From positions 186,001-250,000 of the forward strand of contig JARGXX010000098.1 in assembly GCA_030374765.1 (NCBI GenBank): DNA of 64,000 nucleotides, read 5' to 3'. Both the position numbers and the translations under genes were made by a program. This DNA comes from Agarophyton chilense. Taxonomy: Eukaryota > Rhodophyta > Florideophyceae > Gracilariales > Gracilariaceae. The notes beneath the pieces are model-generated. The model was not told the DNA's origin, searched no databases, and saw only the letters and a list, made by a program, of their open reading frames with translations. Of this stretch, positions 1-9,110 are shown in pieces (the stretch's first letter is position 1; each line of letters begins with the position of its first letter).

Positions 1-36
1 CGTATCTAACCGACGGATGAGGACACCGAAAAGGGG

Positions 37-387
37 ATGTCCCGCCAGCGAAAGTCTCGTAAAGAGAAGAAGCACCGTATCGAAAAGAGTAAGGCTGAGT
101 ACACGAACCAGAAACGGGAGCGAGAGCAGGCGAAGTTGTGTCGGATTGAAGAGCGCCGTGGAACGGACTTGCGAACCTTGAAGGCCGAGACAATGACTGC
201 AAACGCCGCTGCAGCGAGCGTGAAAACTGCGGCACGCCAGTTTGAGCAGTGTGCAACGTTTTTCTCCATGTACACAGCGCTGTACAAAGTGGCGAATCTG
301 GAACCGACTACTCCGCTGTCTGTGCCGTTGAAAACTGAGTCACTGGAAATGAACTCATCCATCTCCAGCAAAAGCCAACCGGCGTAA
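37..387 (+). CDS. small basic helical protein, possibly ORF2 of the adjacent Harbinger element
   Basis: This 116-codon ORF starts with a true ATG, with an in-frame TAA 30 bp upstream. The first 45 residues are very rich in Lys, Arg and Glu and look like a basic helix. The rest is Ala/Thr-rich with a helical stretch and then a Ser-rich tail. No domain is recognised with certainty. It points towards the decayed Harbinger-type transposase on the opposite strand (790-1827). PIF/Harbinger elements typically carry a second small DNA-binding protein gene beside the transposase, so that is the favoured reading, but it rests on position only. It could also be the 3' part of an unrelated gene cut by the window edge. 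Confidence 0.35.
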   Translation: MSRQRKSRKEKKHRIEKSKAEYTNQKREREQAKLCRIEERRGTDLRTLKAETMTANAAAASVKTAARQFEQCATFFSMYTALYKVANLEPTTPLSVPLKTESLEMNSSISSKSQPA

Positions 388-789
388 AAGCGGCATCGAC
401 CAACAAGCCGCCTGTTTCTAAAGAGTAAAGAAGGTCTGGGTAGAGCCCGGTGCGGTCTGGGGCAGAGCCCCAGCGTTGTGTGCACGAGCCCCCGAAAAAT
501 TTTCATGTCTCGACATGTACTTGTCGCAATTTGAGGCTACTTGAGGGCGAGTGAAGGAGGTGGAACCAGTGGGCGGAGGGATCGTGTTTGAAGCATTTTA
601 TCGAAGTAAACTACTCACTACTGATTTCAGCCCGTTTCATCTTCTCCTGGTATCACTTCAGCGTCTGCAAGGCGTAGCCACGTCTTCCGAGGCGCCCGCT
701 AGCTATCATCGCCGACGTAGTGAACGCTGGAGGGAACAGGCGTTTCTCCAGCGCCCACCTCCCGAGAAAGATTCTATGGCGATTGCTTG

Positions 790-1827
790 TGCACACTATC
801 CCCCACTTATTCAACATGCTTTGCTTCCTTACGTCGCGGTTGTGTGCGCCCCTGAAGTGCCACTAGGTGCTCTCGTTGGCCGTGAAGGGCCCCACGAGGT
901 CCCCGTCACCAGGGAAGCCCATGTCCGCCATACCGTGCTCCCCTTGGGAGAGGTATGCGTTGCGATTTTGGTACACATCAGAATCTACATAGAGCGTACG
1001 GTCGCTCTGGGCTCCCTTTTCTGTGATCTTTAGACGAATAAAGCGGCCGAATAGGTCACAATACACGAGAAGTGCAAAGACGTGTTTGCGCTTGTAACTG
1101 TCGTATGCGCGTTCTTGTTCATGGTCTTCGCCGGGCCTGAATCTCTTTGCCTTGTTTCCATCTACGAAAAACACGCACTGCAGGAATCCGATTACGAGAC
1201 CCTACGTCTCCTTCCGTTCATCTTTATCGGCCCAACGTATGAGAGGAAAGTCAACCGCAAGTAACGTCTTGAAGGCGCCTAAGAGAGCTTGGCGAAAGTA
1301 GTTAGAAACCGTACCAGAAGACACGTCGAACTTCATCGCGGCCTATTCTACGCCAACACCGCCCTCGTTCAGGCCTCCTATATCGAGGAGGAAGAGAAAA
1401 AACATTTCTTTTGTCTGTAGTTTGCGCTTCCGATTTTGCCGCATGCTGTTTTTTCATCGCTTAGCTCATGACGCACGTCCATGGTCTGCTTTAGTTCAGG
1501 GCGCACGAGATCCAGATGGTCGTCAAACTCCTCACGACTGGGGTGGATGAGTTTATCAAAGATACCTACGTCTGGATCGCCGTTTTGCACGCACGAATAG
1601 AACGCGCTGAGCTTGCGTCGCGCGTATTTTGCCTTCGCGTAGCCATTAGCAGTGTGTCAACGATCAGGGCCTAAGATGTTTTCGTCTGAACTCGATACAT
1701 CTTCCTGCTTTTGCATGCAGCGTGTAGCATGAAGAGAGGAGGAATGGGCTAGAAGATGGGCTGTGCATGCTGAAACGGCGGCAGCCTGCTGCATAAGAAT
1801 CATGCCTATAATATCGTCGTCGTCCAT
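790..1827 (-). pseudogene. decayed PIF/Harbinger (DDE_4-type) transposase
   Basis: Reading the minus strand from the ATG at 1827 gives an acidic start (MDDDDIIGMIL), then a segment typical of Harbinger N-termini (FDKLIHPSREEFDDHLDLVRP, about 1500-1560). Next comes a helix-turn-helix-like stretch (FDVSSGTVSNYFR, about 1300-1340) and the catalytic region: VDGNKAKRFRPG, the YKRKHVFALLV block, the Gly/Ser-Asp block (GAQSDRTLYVDSDVY) and MADMGFPGDGDLVGPF. That order is the DDE_Tnp_4 signature. The frame is broken by an in-frame stop near 1657, a frameshift near 1380, stops near 1340 and 1200, and the TAG at 863-865. The element is therefore dead. Family assignment is confident from motif order; exact element ends were not found. 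Confidence 0.8.
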
Positions 1828-1984
1828 GGTCTACGGTAGGTAGCAAATCTCGTGATTGGATTCAGTATGTCGCGCACACTCTCTGAAACACCAATGTAAA
1901 TTGCCAGCGAGCTGTTCTTATGGAATACGAACAGCTTAAATACTGGCCTTCAGATTTACCAGATTTTTTGTTAGTTAAAAACCT

Positions 1985-2338
1985 TTAGTATATCAAACAC
2001 TTTTTTGCTCGTTTAAAGTGGCTGTACACGTGTGGCACTGAGAGGTTGTAGTTTATCAAACACCTTTTTTGGTTGTTAAATGGGGCTGTACACGTGTGGC
2101 ACTGAGAAAGTTTGAAATTTATCAAACACCTTTTCGCTGTTAAAAGTGATTCTACATGTGTTACTAGTGGACACGTGTCTGTTGAAGTCTAGTAAACACC
2201 TTTATCCTCGGTGAGAGTTGTTATACACTTGTGGCACAGGGACGTTGTGACATTTCAAGGCACGAAGAAGTGGTTTTCTTTTAGATCAAACATCTTTTTG
2301 GTCGTCGAAGGCAGTTGTACACGTGTGAGAAACAGGAC
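1985..2338. repeat. tandem array of about five degenerate 65-90 bp units with CACGTG boxes
   Basis: Each unit starts with a variant of TTTATCAAACACCTTTTT and, 25-35 bp later, carries GTACACGTGTGGCAC or a variant. Unit starts lie near 1988, 2053, 2117, 2190 and 2286. The palindromic core CACGTG is the E-box/G-box recognised by bHLH and bZIP factors in plants and fungi. The array ends where the copia LTR-like sequence begins. A looser relative occurs at 19035-19270 upstream of a host gene. Confidence 0.6.
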
Positions 2339-2340
2339 GG

Positions 2341-2521
2341 TTATTAATATCCGTGCCCCTCATTCAAGGCGAAGGCGCAGCACTAGACGCGCATCATTAC
2401 GTGTGTACTGTGCCTTGCTCCATGGCCAGCACTGAAACAAATAAAACGCACGGCCGCCGAGAGTGGTCACCCACTGTCAGAGAGCCCAAGAAAGAGAGGC
2501 TCTAGCGCTCCAGTTCCAACA
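2341..2521 (+). repeat. copia 5' LTR
   Basis: This copy is about 181 bp, ending GCTCCAGTTCCAACA. It shares several blocks with 5514-5664. An AAATAAA motif near 2440 may be the polyadenylation signal. The left boundary is uncertain because both copies are preceded by GACGG. Confidence 0.6.
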
Positions 2522-2828
2522 TGGTAGCATTCGCCTGGATCTGCGCACCACTGCAGCGCCACTATGGGTCGCCTTGCGCCTTGCCTTCGGGCGCATCCTC
2601 GACGTACGACTTCCGCGCATCCTCAGCCTCCGGACTCCGGGCATCTTAGCTTTCGGCCTTCGGGCGCATCTTCGGCCTTCGGCCTCTGCGCTTCATCGAC
2701 CTACGAATTCCGCGCCTCCTCGGCCTTCCGGCCCCCGCACTCCGTAAGAGCTTTCGGCTTCCGCGCTTCCTCGGCCTGCGGCCTCCGCGCTTCTTGGCAT
2801 TTGGACTCTAAGTTTCTTCAGCTTCACA

Positions 2829-3128
2829 GCCTCCACGCGCATCGGTTCCTTGGCTTGCGCCTAGCCTCTGCGCCTTGGTTCCTCGGCTTGTGCCTCGCCT
2901 CTGCGCATCGGCTCCTCGGCCTGCGCCTCGCCTCTGCGCATCGGTTCCTTGGCTTGCGCCTCGCCTCTGCGCCTTGGTTTCTTGGCTTGCGCCTCGCTTC
3001 GGCGCAACGGTTCCTTTGCTTGCGCCGACCCTCTGCGCCTTGGTTCCTCGGCTTTCGCTTTGCCTCCGCTCATCAGTTCCTTGACTTGCGCCTCGCCTTT
3101 GCGCCTCGGATCCTCGTCTTGCGCCTTT
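2829..3128 (+). repeat. 33-bp GC-rich minisatellite
   Basis: About nine imperfect copies of a 33-bp unit around GGCTTGCGCCTCGCCTCTGC are arranged head to tail. Because 33 is a multiple of three, both strands stay open and translate to 11-residue repeats (hydrophobic on +, Arg/Glu/Ala-rich on -). A looser version of the same simple sequence extends left to about 2570. It lies inside the copia element where gag would be expected. There is no sign that it is coding. Confidence 0.7.
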
Positions 3129-3372
3129 CTTGCTTTGAGATTTGACCGCCTTTGGCTATTGCGGTCTTCCACGTCTTATGTTTTATCGCTCTCGAGAGAA
3201 GAAGAGATAAATTCAATCAACAACATACCTCCCTGTCCTTTCTGGTCGAGAAGCTCCTTACATTTGAAGGTTCAAATCCGTCAACTCCTCCCCACTTCCC
3301 AGTATTTCTACTCTTCTGGAAGGAGTACCAAGACAAAAAGAGACCGAGGACACAGAACCTTACGAAGGCAAA

Positions 3373-5046
3373 TTGGACAGTCCCGACATGGAGGAACTTC
3401 TGATCAAGGCATTAAACAAAATGACTCACAACTTCCCTAACGTTTGGATCTCCAAAAAAACTCTAGAAGACCCCTCGGTTCCGAGCAGCTTCAAGGAAGC
3501 CTGCACGGATACCGGCTGGCGCGAAGCCATTGATCGTGAAGTGGATGCGCTCATCCATCGTAAAACATGGGAACTAATTCCACATAAATCTTGGATGAAG
3601 CCAGTTCCCTACACTTGGATGTTCAAGGAGAAGATGCTCGATGCGATCCGGAAGAAATTTCTGAAGAAGACAGACTGCTGTCTACGTGGGGACAAGCAGA
3701 AGCAGCTCGTTGAATTTGATCCTTTGATCACATACGCTCTTATGGCCTGTCATGAAGCTCTTTGCATTCTCATAAACTTTGCCGCTGCACAAAATCTTGT
3801 TGTAGAAGCCCCAGAGTTTTCCAACGCATACTTGTACGGAAAACTGGATGTGCCGGTCATCATTGAACAGCCAACAAACTCGTCTGGGACACTCGAAAAG
3901 CCAGATCACGTATGTAAACTGCTAAACTCTCTGTACGAAGCAGTAAAGGCTGGCATGATATGGGGCTCTCTCTTCTCGGAAACTGTCCTTTCATTGAACT
4001 TTGTGACATATGCATTAGATTCGAGAGTATTCATGTTCCAGAAACAAGAAAGTTTCGTTATTTTGGCTGTTATCGTTGACGATTCGGCGTTCGCTTTAAA
4101 CAGCTCTGAGCTTCTTTGTGATTTCAAGGAGAAACTTTCGGCAACCTTCGATGTCAAATTATATGGAGAACTCAAGTCATTCATCGGATGGAGCATCAAA
4201 CGCTCTCCCCTCGGCATCAAGGTCTCACAGTATGGATACGCTCTGCAACTACTCAAGAAGCTTGGAATGCAGAATTCCAACCCAGTTGGATCACCTTTAC
4301 CAACTGCAGCAGATCTTCTACCAACTAAGGAAAACGATAACGTACTCTCCGCAAGCGATCATACCAACTATCGCTCTAGAATTGGTGGACTTCTCTACAT
4401 AGCGGTTTCTACTCGCCCGGATCTTTACTATCCGGTTTCGGCTCTTTCAAAACATTTGCATAATCCTTGTGAATGACATTACTCCCTACTAAAACTAGTT
4501 TTTCGAAACTTGGTGGGTACTATTAACCATGGAATTCATTTCCCGTCTGGACGTTCCATTTTACCAGCTTCTCTTCGGGCTTTCGCTGAAGCTGATTGAG
4601 TTGGATGTATTTGGACAAGGAGATCTACATCTGGGTACGTAATCGTCGTCAACGACGCACCGATTTTGTGGAAGTCTAAGCAACAAACTTTGGATGCACT
4701 CTCCTCAGCGGAAGCTGAATATGTTGCGCTTTGTACATGTGCTAAGGACGTTATTTGGCTAAGAAAAATATTATGGGAAGTCGCACACCATCAGCTTTGG
4801 AGCGAAGACTTGTGGTACGAGACTACCAAGGTCCTGATTGACAGCTCGTCTGCATTCTTCTTAACCACTAAAACGCATATATCGGGTCGAAATAAGCATA
4901 TTGACTTGATGATGCACGTTGTGAAAGAGTTATCTCGTATGGGAATTGTTGAACTCGAGAATGTTTACAGGAGTCTACAGATCGCTGACATAATGAGAAA
5001 GTGTGCGCTCCTTCAAGATGTAAGGAGGATGGTCTGCTTGATCTAA
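3373..5046 (+). pseudogene. copia reverse transcriptase-RNase H remnant
   Basis: The first ORF (to 4476) matches copia RVT_2: it has WREAIDREVDALIHRKTWEL, the PEFSNAYLYG block and the catalytic IVDD (YVDD in active copies) near 4070-4085, followed by the flGw and KYxxdLL-like segments. After a TGA at 4474 the same protein continues to RNase H (STSGYVIVVNDAPILWKSKQQTLDALSSAEAEYVAL and KHIDLMMHVVKE, 4600-4930). A second TGA lies near 4600. Both stops fall where copia proteins have Trp (E-W-H and AD-W), so they look like TGG to TGA changes. The part between the RT N-terminus and the palm is scrambled. The element is dead; homology is certain. Confidence 0.85.
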
Positions 5047-5513
5047 CATGACTCATTCTGAAGAAGAATTGTGGGAACTGCTATGTACTATTACAAAAAC
5101 CTTTGTTTTTCTTTTTTTGGTTTTGTTTTACGACAGAATTTTGTATTGAATAACTATTTGGATTCACTTTTGAATATTTGCTTTGTTCTTCACAATCCTT
5201 CTTCTTTTTCTCAGAAAGAAGGCTTAATTTTTGTCCCAAGAGGTTTATATATGTTCTGGGTTTAGAAGTTCACCGGTGTGTATGAAATGGTTTCAATGTG
5301 TGGCAGCTACGTGCAACATTTGTTTTACTTTTTTTTGGATATTTTTTTTACAATCACTACACCTCTCACTTCTGAAAGATACTTTGCATGAAAGAGAAAA
5401 TTCTCGATAAGAGATGTTTAAGTTGTTTTGTTTTATTAATGTCGGATTGATCCTCAGTTTGATCTTCGAAGTGGTGAATGTTGAAACCTTGGTACTTCGC
5501 CTTGAGAGACGGT
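5047..5513. other. copia 3' untranslated stretch, no gene
   Basis: This T-rich sequence lies between the RNase H remnant and the 3' LTR, with runs of T near 5100 and 5330-5350. It ends in CCTTGAGAGACGG directly before the LTR, where a polypurine tract is expected. No open frame looks real. Confidence 0.5.
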
Positions 5514-5664
5514 GTTAATATCCGTGCTTTTCATGCAAGGAGAAGGCGCAGCACGACACACGAATCATTACGTGTACACTGCGCCTTGCTCGGTAGCTTG
5601 CACTGAAACAAATAAAATGCACGGCCGCCGACAGTGGTCACACCCACATTCAGAGAGGCCAAGG
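5514..5664 (+). repeat. truncated copia 3' LTR
   Basis: It begins TGTTAATATCCGTGC and follows the 5' LTR to the CCAAGGAAGG region. The terminal GCTCCAGTTCCAACA is missing. Instead the sequence runs into GGCCAAAATACCCGACGTC, a segment found inverted at about 18965-19000 next to an intact LTR end. Confidence 0.6.
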
Positions 5665-5709
5665 AAGGGGCCAAAGGCCAAAATACCCGACGTCTGGTAT
5701 GTATGAAAT

Positions 5710-5967
5710 AGATTGGATGTAGACCAATTATAATTCTGGCCGCATTTCAGATACCGTACAATGCGCCGTGGCCTCCAACTCGGAGTGCGCTCTCTGAGCT
5801 CGCATGGCGCTCTTTGCGCATATGCGTACCAGGCCAATCACACATCGTCCACATCGTCCATGCTCTCTTCTCGTCCAATGCGCAAGCCGGCCGGAACTCG
5901 AGCTCTTTCTCCCCCAATCACCTCGCTCCAAGTCCTCGCCATGTAGCTAAGAAAAATGGCGCGATAT
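5710..5967. other. intergenic, nothing recognised
   Basis: About 260 bp of mixed sequence lie between the copia remnant and the fold-back repeat. Short ORFs occur on both strands, but none shows a domain or a consistent start. Confidence 0.4.
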
Positions 5968-6076
5968 TTGAACCTGAGAAGGGAAGATGACTACTCCTTT
6001 CGGGAAGTCATTAGTCGCGCGACTAATGACTTCCCGCACAGATGGTGGAGCAGTCATCGGTTCTTCTCAGGTTCAG
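5968..6076. repeat. fold-back element with a perfect 36-bp palindrome at its centre
   Basis: Positions 6001-6036 are a perfect palindrome (two 18-base arms, CGGGAAGTCATTAGTCGC and its complement). It is nested in longer imperfect inverted arms: GAACCTGAGAA near 5970 pairs with TTCTCAGGTTC near 6064, and AGATGACTACTCC is partly matched by GGAGCAGTCATC. The whole could extrude as one long hairpin. It sits just outside the left end of the gypsy element (6088). Confidence 0.75.
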
Positions 6077-6087
6077 TTCTCCTTTCT

Positions 6088-6952
6088 TGTAGGACAATGC
6101 CCCCAAGGGGGAAAACCTATGAAGACGTCCGGATCTTCCTCTCACGAGGTAACCGGCACGGTAGAGCCCTCCCAGGGATCGGCGCGCAATGCCGGGTGTA
6201 AGCCGAAAGCCGAACCGTCGCGACGGGCGCAGGGAGGCTGAAAGAAGCCGAGTATATCGGCTGAAGTGGTGCTTGCGTATCCTCTGAGGAGGCAAAACCC
6301 ACGAGAGTGGCGAGCACGACAGGTGTCAGTGCGAGCCGCAAGAGCGGGATTTGCCCAATGAAGGGGAGGAAAAGGGGAGGAAAATGGGAACGGAGGCAAG
6401 AGGGCGAGGTTGACCACGAGTCGCAAGAGGGGACTCGGGAATAGCCGGCACTGCCGGGTGTAGCAAACCGTATGCACTGGCGGAACCACGAAAGTGGGAA
6501 TAGATACCCAACACACAAAGGCTGCTTGAACGTCCAAGGGGGTTGGGAAGCCGTGCACCACTGGAAATCCCTCCGTAAGGAGTTGTATATCCGCGCAGGC
6601 GGTTTGACCCAGAGCCAAGATCTGGAAGACCAAGATCACCCTTGTTGGGAAGACTTTACTGGACCGGCGGCCGCGAAGCCGGCGGCCTAAGTACTGTAGT
6701 CACCGTAGAATAGAATAAATAAAGTCTATCCTAAATAGCTAAATGTCCGTCTAACAAAGGGGCCAATCTGGCGGCCACGTGTCTTGCGGGCGCTGCGGCC
6801 ACGCGTATGGCACCCGGTCCCGCCGGTGCATCACCGGCGTTCCGGCCATCGCCGTGAAAACGGATTACTCCTACTCATAACGAGGTTGCACGCCGGAGGC
6901 TCCGGAAAAAACTTAAGTCCCCAAAAACCTCCCTGGAAGACGTTGCTCTTCA
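6088..6952 (-). repeat. gypsy 3' LTR (865 bp)
   Basis: It is near-identical to 16625-17488 with scattered substitutions. It reads TGAAGAGCAACGTC at one end and GTCCTACA at the other on the minus strand. It lies next to the polypurine tract, which identifies it as the 3' LTR. Confidence 0.95.
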
Positions 6953-6955
6953 TAT

Positions 6956-6966
6956 CCCCCCCTTAA
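6956..6966 (-). promoter_or_regulatory. polypurine tract
   Basis: On the minus strand the sequence is AAGGGGGGG followed by ATA and then the LTR start TGAAGAG. This is the standard plus-strand primer position for LTR retroelements. Confidence 0.8.
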
Positions 6967-6998
6967 GACAGGGCGAACACCTCGAAGAGGAAGTCGGC

Positions 6999-8774
6999 AT
7001 GGCAGCTCGTCATGATAAGAGCGCGTCCGACACTGGGTCTCCGGAAACCAACACACCTTCACCAAGGATCCCATTCAAGCTCTTTGCATCCGATTCCAAC
7101 CACAGCACACCAACACGCGCCATGTCCAACCCCGACCGTCATAACACATCCGCGACTCCCGCCCTTGGCGGTTCCACCGGCTTCCGGTCCGCGCCCCACC
7201 CTGGGGATGTTACCAACCTCGCGTACGAAGACCGCCGTATTGGCGCCCGCTTTCGCGGACAGGCGGACCCACCGCAGTGGCCGACCTATGACGCCCTTGT
7301 GGGTGCAAATCCGAGAACTCGGCATGGCTCCGCGATGTTGCGGTATGCGCCTTGGTTTCATCCATTGGCTGTCCGCGACGAGGATTTGATCCACTCCTAC
7401 ACCGATAACTCGGAGATGCTCCCGGGCGACCTGCCCGGCGTGGTGACCATGTCCTGGGATTGGCGTAATCGTATCGCCATCCCGGTACACCACATACTCC
7501 GCCGACGCGGTGAATCCTCTGCGGAGGCTCAGGGCGCGCTTGTGCGGATCGCTTATCTCAGACACCATCGGGCGCCTTTCGAGTTCCCGATACCGCCAGA
7601 GGTCGAATTCGACGTCCACCTTTACCGCACTCGCGGGGGAATGTCGTACTGTGACCGTCTTAACGGATTGGAAACCCTCGCTTGGAGGGGCACACCGATC
7701 GCTCGGCAAGAAGCCCTTTGATGGGGACGACCGATTCTTCGGGCACAGTTCCACTACCAACCGCGGCAGTCGCGCTCGAACTTCCTTCAGAACTTCATTA
7801 GCGATGAGCGGCATTGGCGGGTCCGGACCGGGTATTTCGTACCGTACCAGAACACGGAGATTGAGCGCATCGCGCCTGCCCACCGACGTGGTCGGTACGT
7901 CAGTCTCCCAGACTGGTGGTCCTCCTTGGAGGCGTGCTGGGGTTGCTTCATTGAGCTGCCCCCAGTCTTCACCTATGTAGGGTCGTCGTTCTTGAACGAT
8001 CCCCAGTCGGGGTGGTGGTCCGTCGTGGTAAGCGAATGGGCCGTCCGCACTGCGGCTTTTATCCTCGCTGAGGCGTACGACCAATACCGATTGTGGTACG
8101 TGCCACCGCGTGTGCGGGCTGCGATCCGCCGTTTGGACATGCGCATGCCCCTCGGGGGCGAGGCGAACGAAGAAGAGATGCTGGGCCTCCTCGACTTTGT
8201 GGAGGGGGCCCAGTGGGATGAGGTCCCGCTGGAGAACTCCCAACGCATTCAACCGCGTCGCGGGTCTGGCCCCGGATTCGGGAGGAATACTGCGCTAGCG
8301 GAGGATTTCATCTACTTCGACCCCTGGGAGTACCACGAGATCAGCCGCGAGGAAGCGGAAGCCAACCTGCATGCGCCGCGTGAAGTCCCGGCCGACCACC
8401 CGCGAGGGTATTTCGACTCGAGCGACTATTACCGCGGCTATGCGGATGGTGACCCGATGGTCGACAACGAACCGGGGGATTCGGGTTACGCTCCGATGGA
8501 GGATGACGAGTCCGGCGAGGCCGGTGAGGGGTCCGTTGAATACGGTGGTGAGGCTCCATCCGGGGCTGCTGATGCCGTGCGAACGGATTCCTATCCGACT
8601 CCATCGGTGGCGGGCCCGCCCGCAACTGCCGCTGGCGCGGAGCGGGGCGAGGTCATCGCGCGCTTCCTTCGGGAAGTGGGGCTTCGCCCTTCCGAGATCT
8701 CGGGTGATGTGGCCGCCATGCGGGATGCCTTAGCCAACCGCCTGGGCGGGGGTCCACCTCGTGCGGAGGAATGA
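6999..8774 (+). CDS. antisense accessory gene of the gypsy element, unknown family, one in-frame TGA
   Basis: From a real ATG at 6999 the frame runs 591 codons to TGA at 8772, interrupted only by TGA at 7719-7721. The sequence after the TGA continues without a frame change. The N-terminus (about 70 residues) is polar and Pro/Ser-rich. The middle (residues about 90-430) is rich in aromatic residues and globular-looking, with ELPPVFTYVGSSFLNDP and WWSVVVSEW near 7950-8040 and WDEVPLENSQR near 8215. The C-terminus is acidic, then Pro/Ala-rich. I see no membrane segment, zinc finger or known catalytic motif. Homologous copies at 52268-53955 and 48607-50240 show it is a true coding strand. It starts 47 bp from the LTR and is divergent to the element, so an antisense promoter in the LTR or tract is likely. 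Function unknown. Confidence 0.8.
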
Positions 8775-9110
8775 CCGGAGCTTCCGGTAGAATGTAGGGC
8801 GGCGCCACTAGGGTGCCCTTGCCAGTAGTGAGAAATAAAAGAAGAGGGTCGCCTTTCCGACGCCCTTTCCCAAGTCCACTTCTTTCTTTCTGGGGTACCG
8901 GCCTTCAACCGGGGTTCCAGCGTTGCAGGGAACCAGCCTAGCTGGGAGTTACGTGTTTGTTTAACGGTGGGCGCTTTGCGCGCGGACCAGGTAACTGGCA
9001 CGACCACCAACGACGTTGGGATAGCGTGAGCGGTTGTTTCCTTCCCCGCGTTGGGGCATGGACGGAGATGACGCGTGGCGCCATCAGCCATTCCATTCTG
9101 TGTTCACGGT

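Larger units (their letters stand above)
2341..5664 (+). mobile_element. decayed Ty1/copia retrotransposon with very short LTRs
   Basis: Two related blocks (2341-2521 and 5514-5664) flank copia-type reverse transcriptase and RNase H sequence. The blocks share the TTAATATCCGTGC start, the AAGGCGCAGCAC block, an AAATAAA signal and a CACGGCCGCCGA block. The 5' copy ends in TTCCAACA and is followed directly by TGGTAGCATTCG, a plausible primer-binding site. LTRs of about 180 bp are unusually short for copia. Gag, protease and integrase are not recognisable; the space before RT is filled by GC-rich minisatellite sequence (2522-3172). The 3' LTR is cut off and joined to another repeat at about 5664. 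Confidence 0.75.

Noticed and set aside
2564-3172. Long ORFs on both strands over the minisatellite, also considered as a CRISPR-like array
   Set aside because: The repeats are contiguous 33-bp tandem units without spacers, and the ORFs follow from triplet-register repetition.
7059-8252. 397-codon ORF on the minus strand
   Set aside because: It is antisense to the accessory gene in GC-rich sequence. The plus-strand reading is the one conserved in the two other copies.
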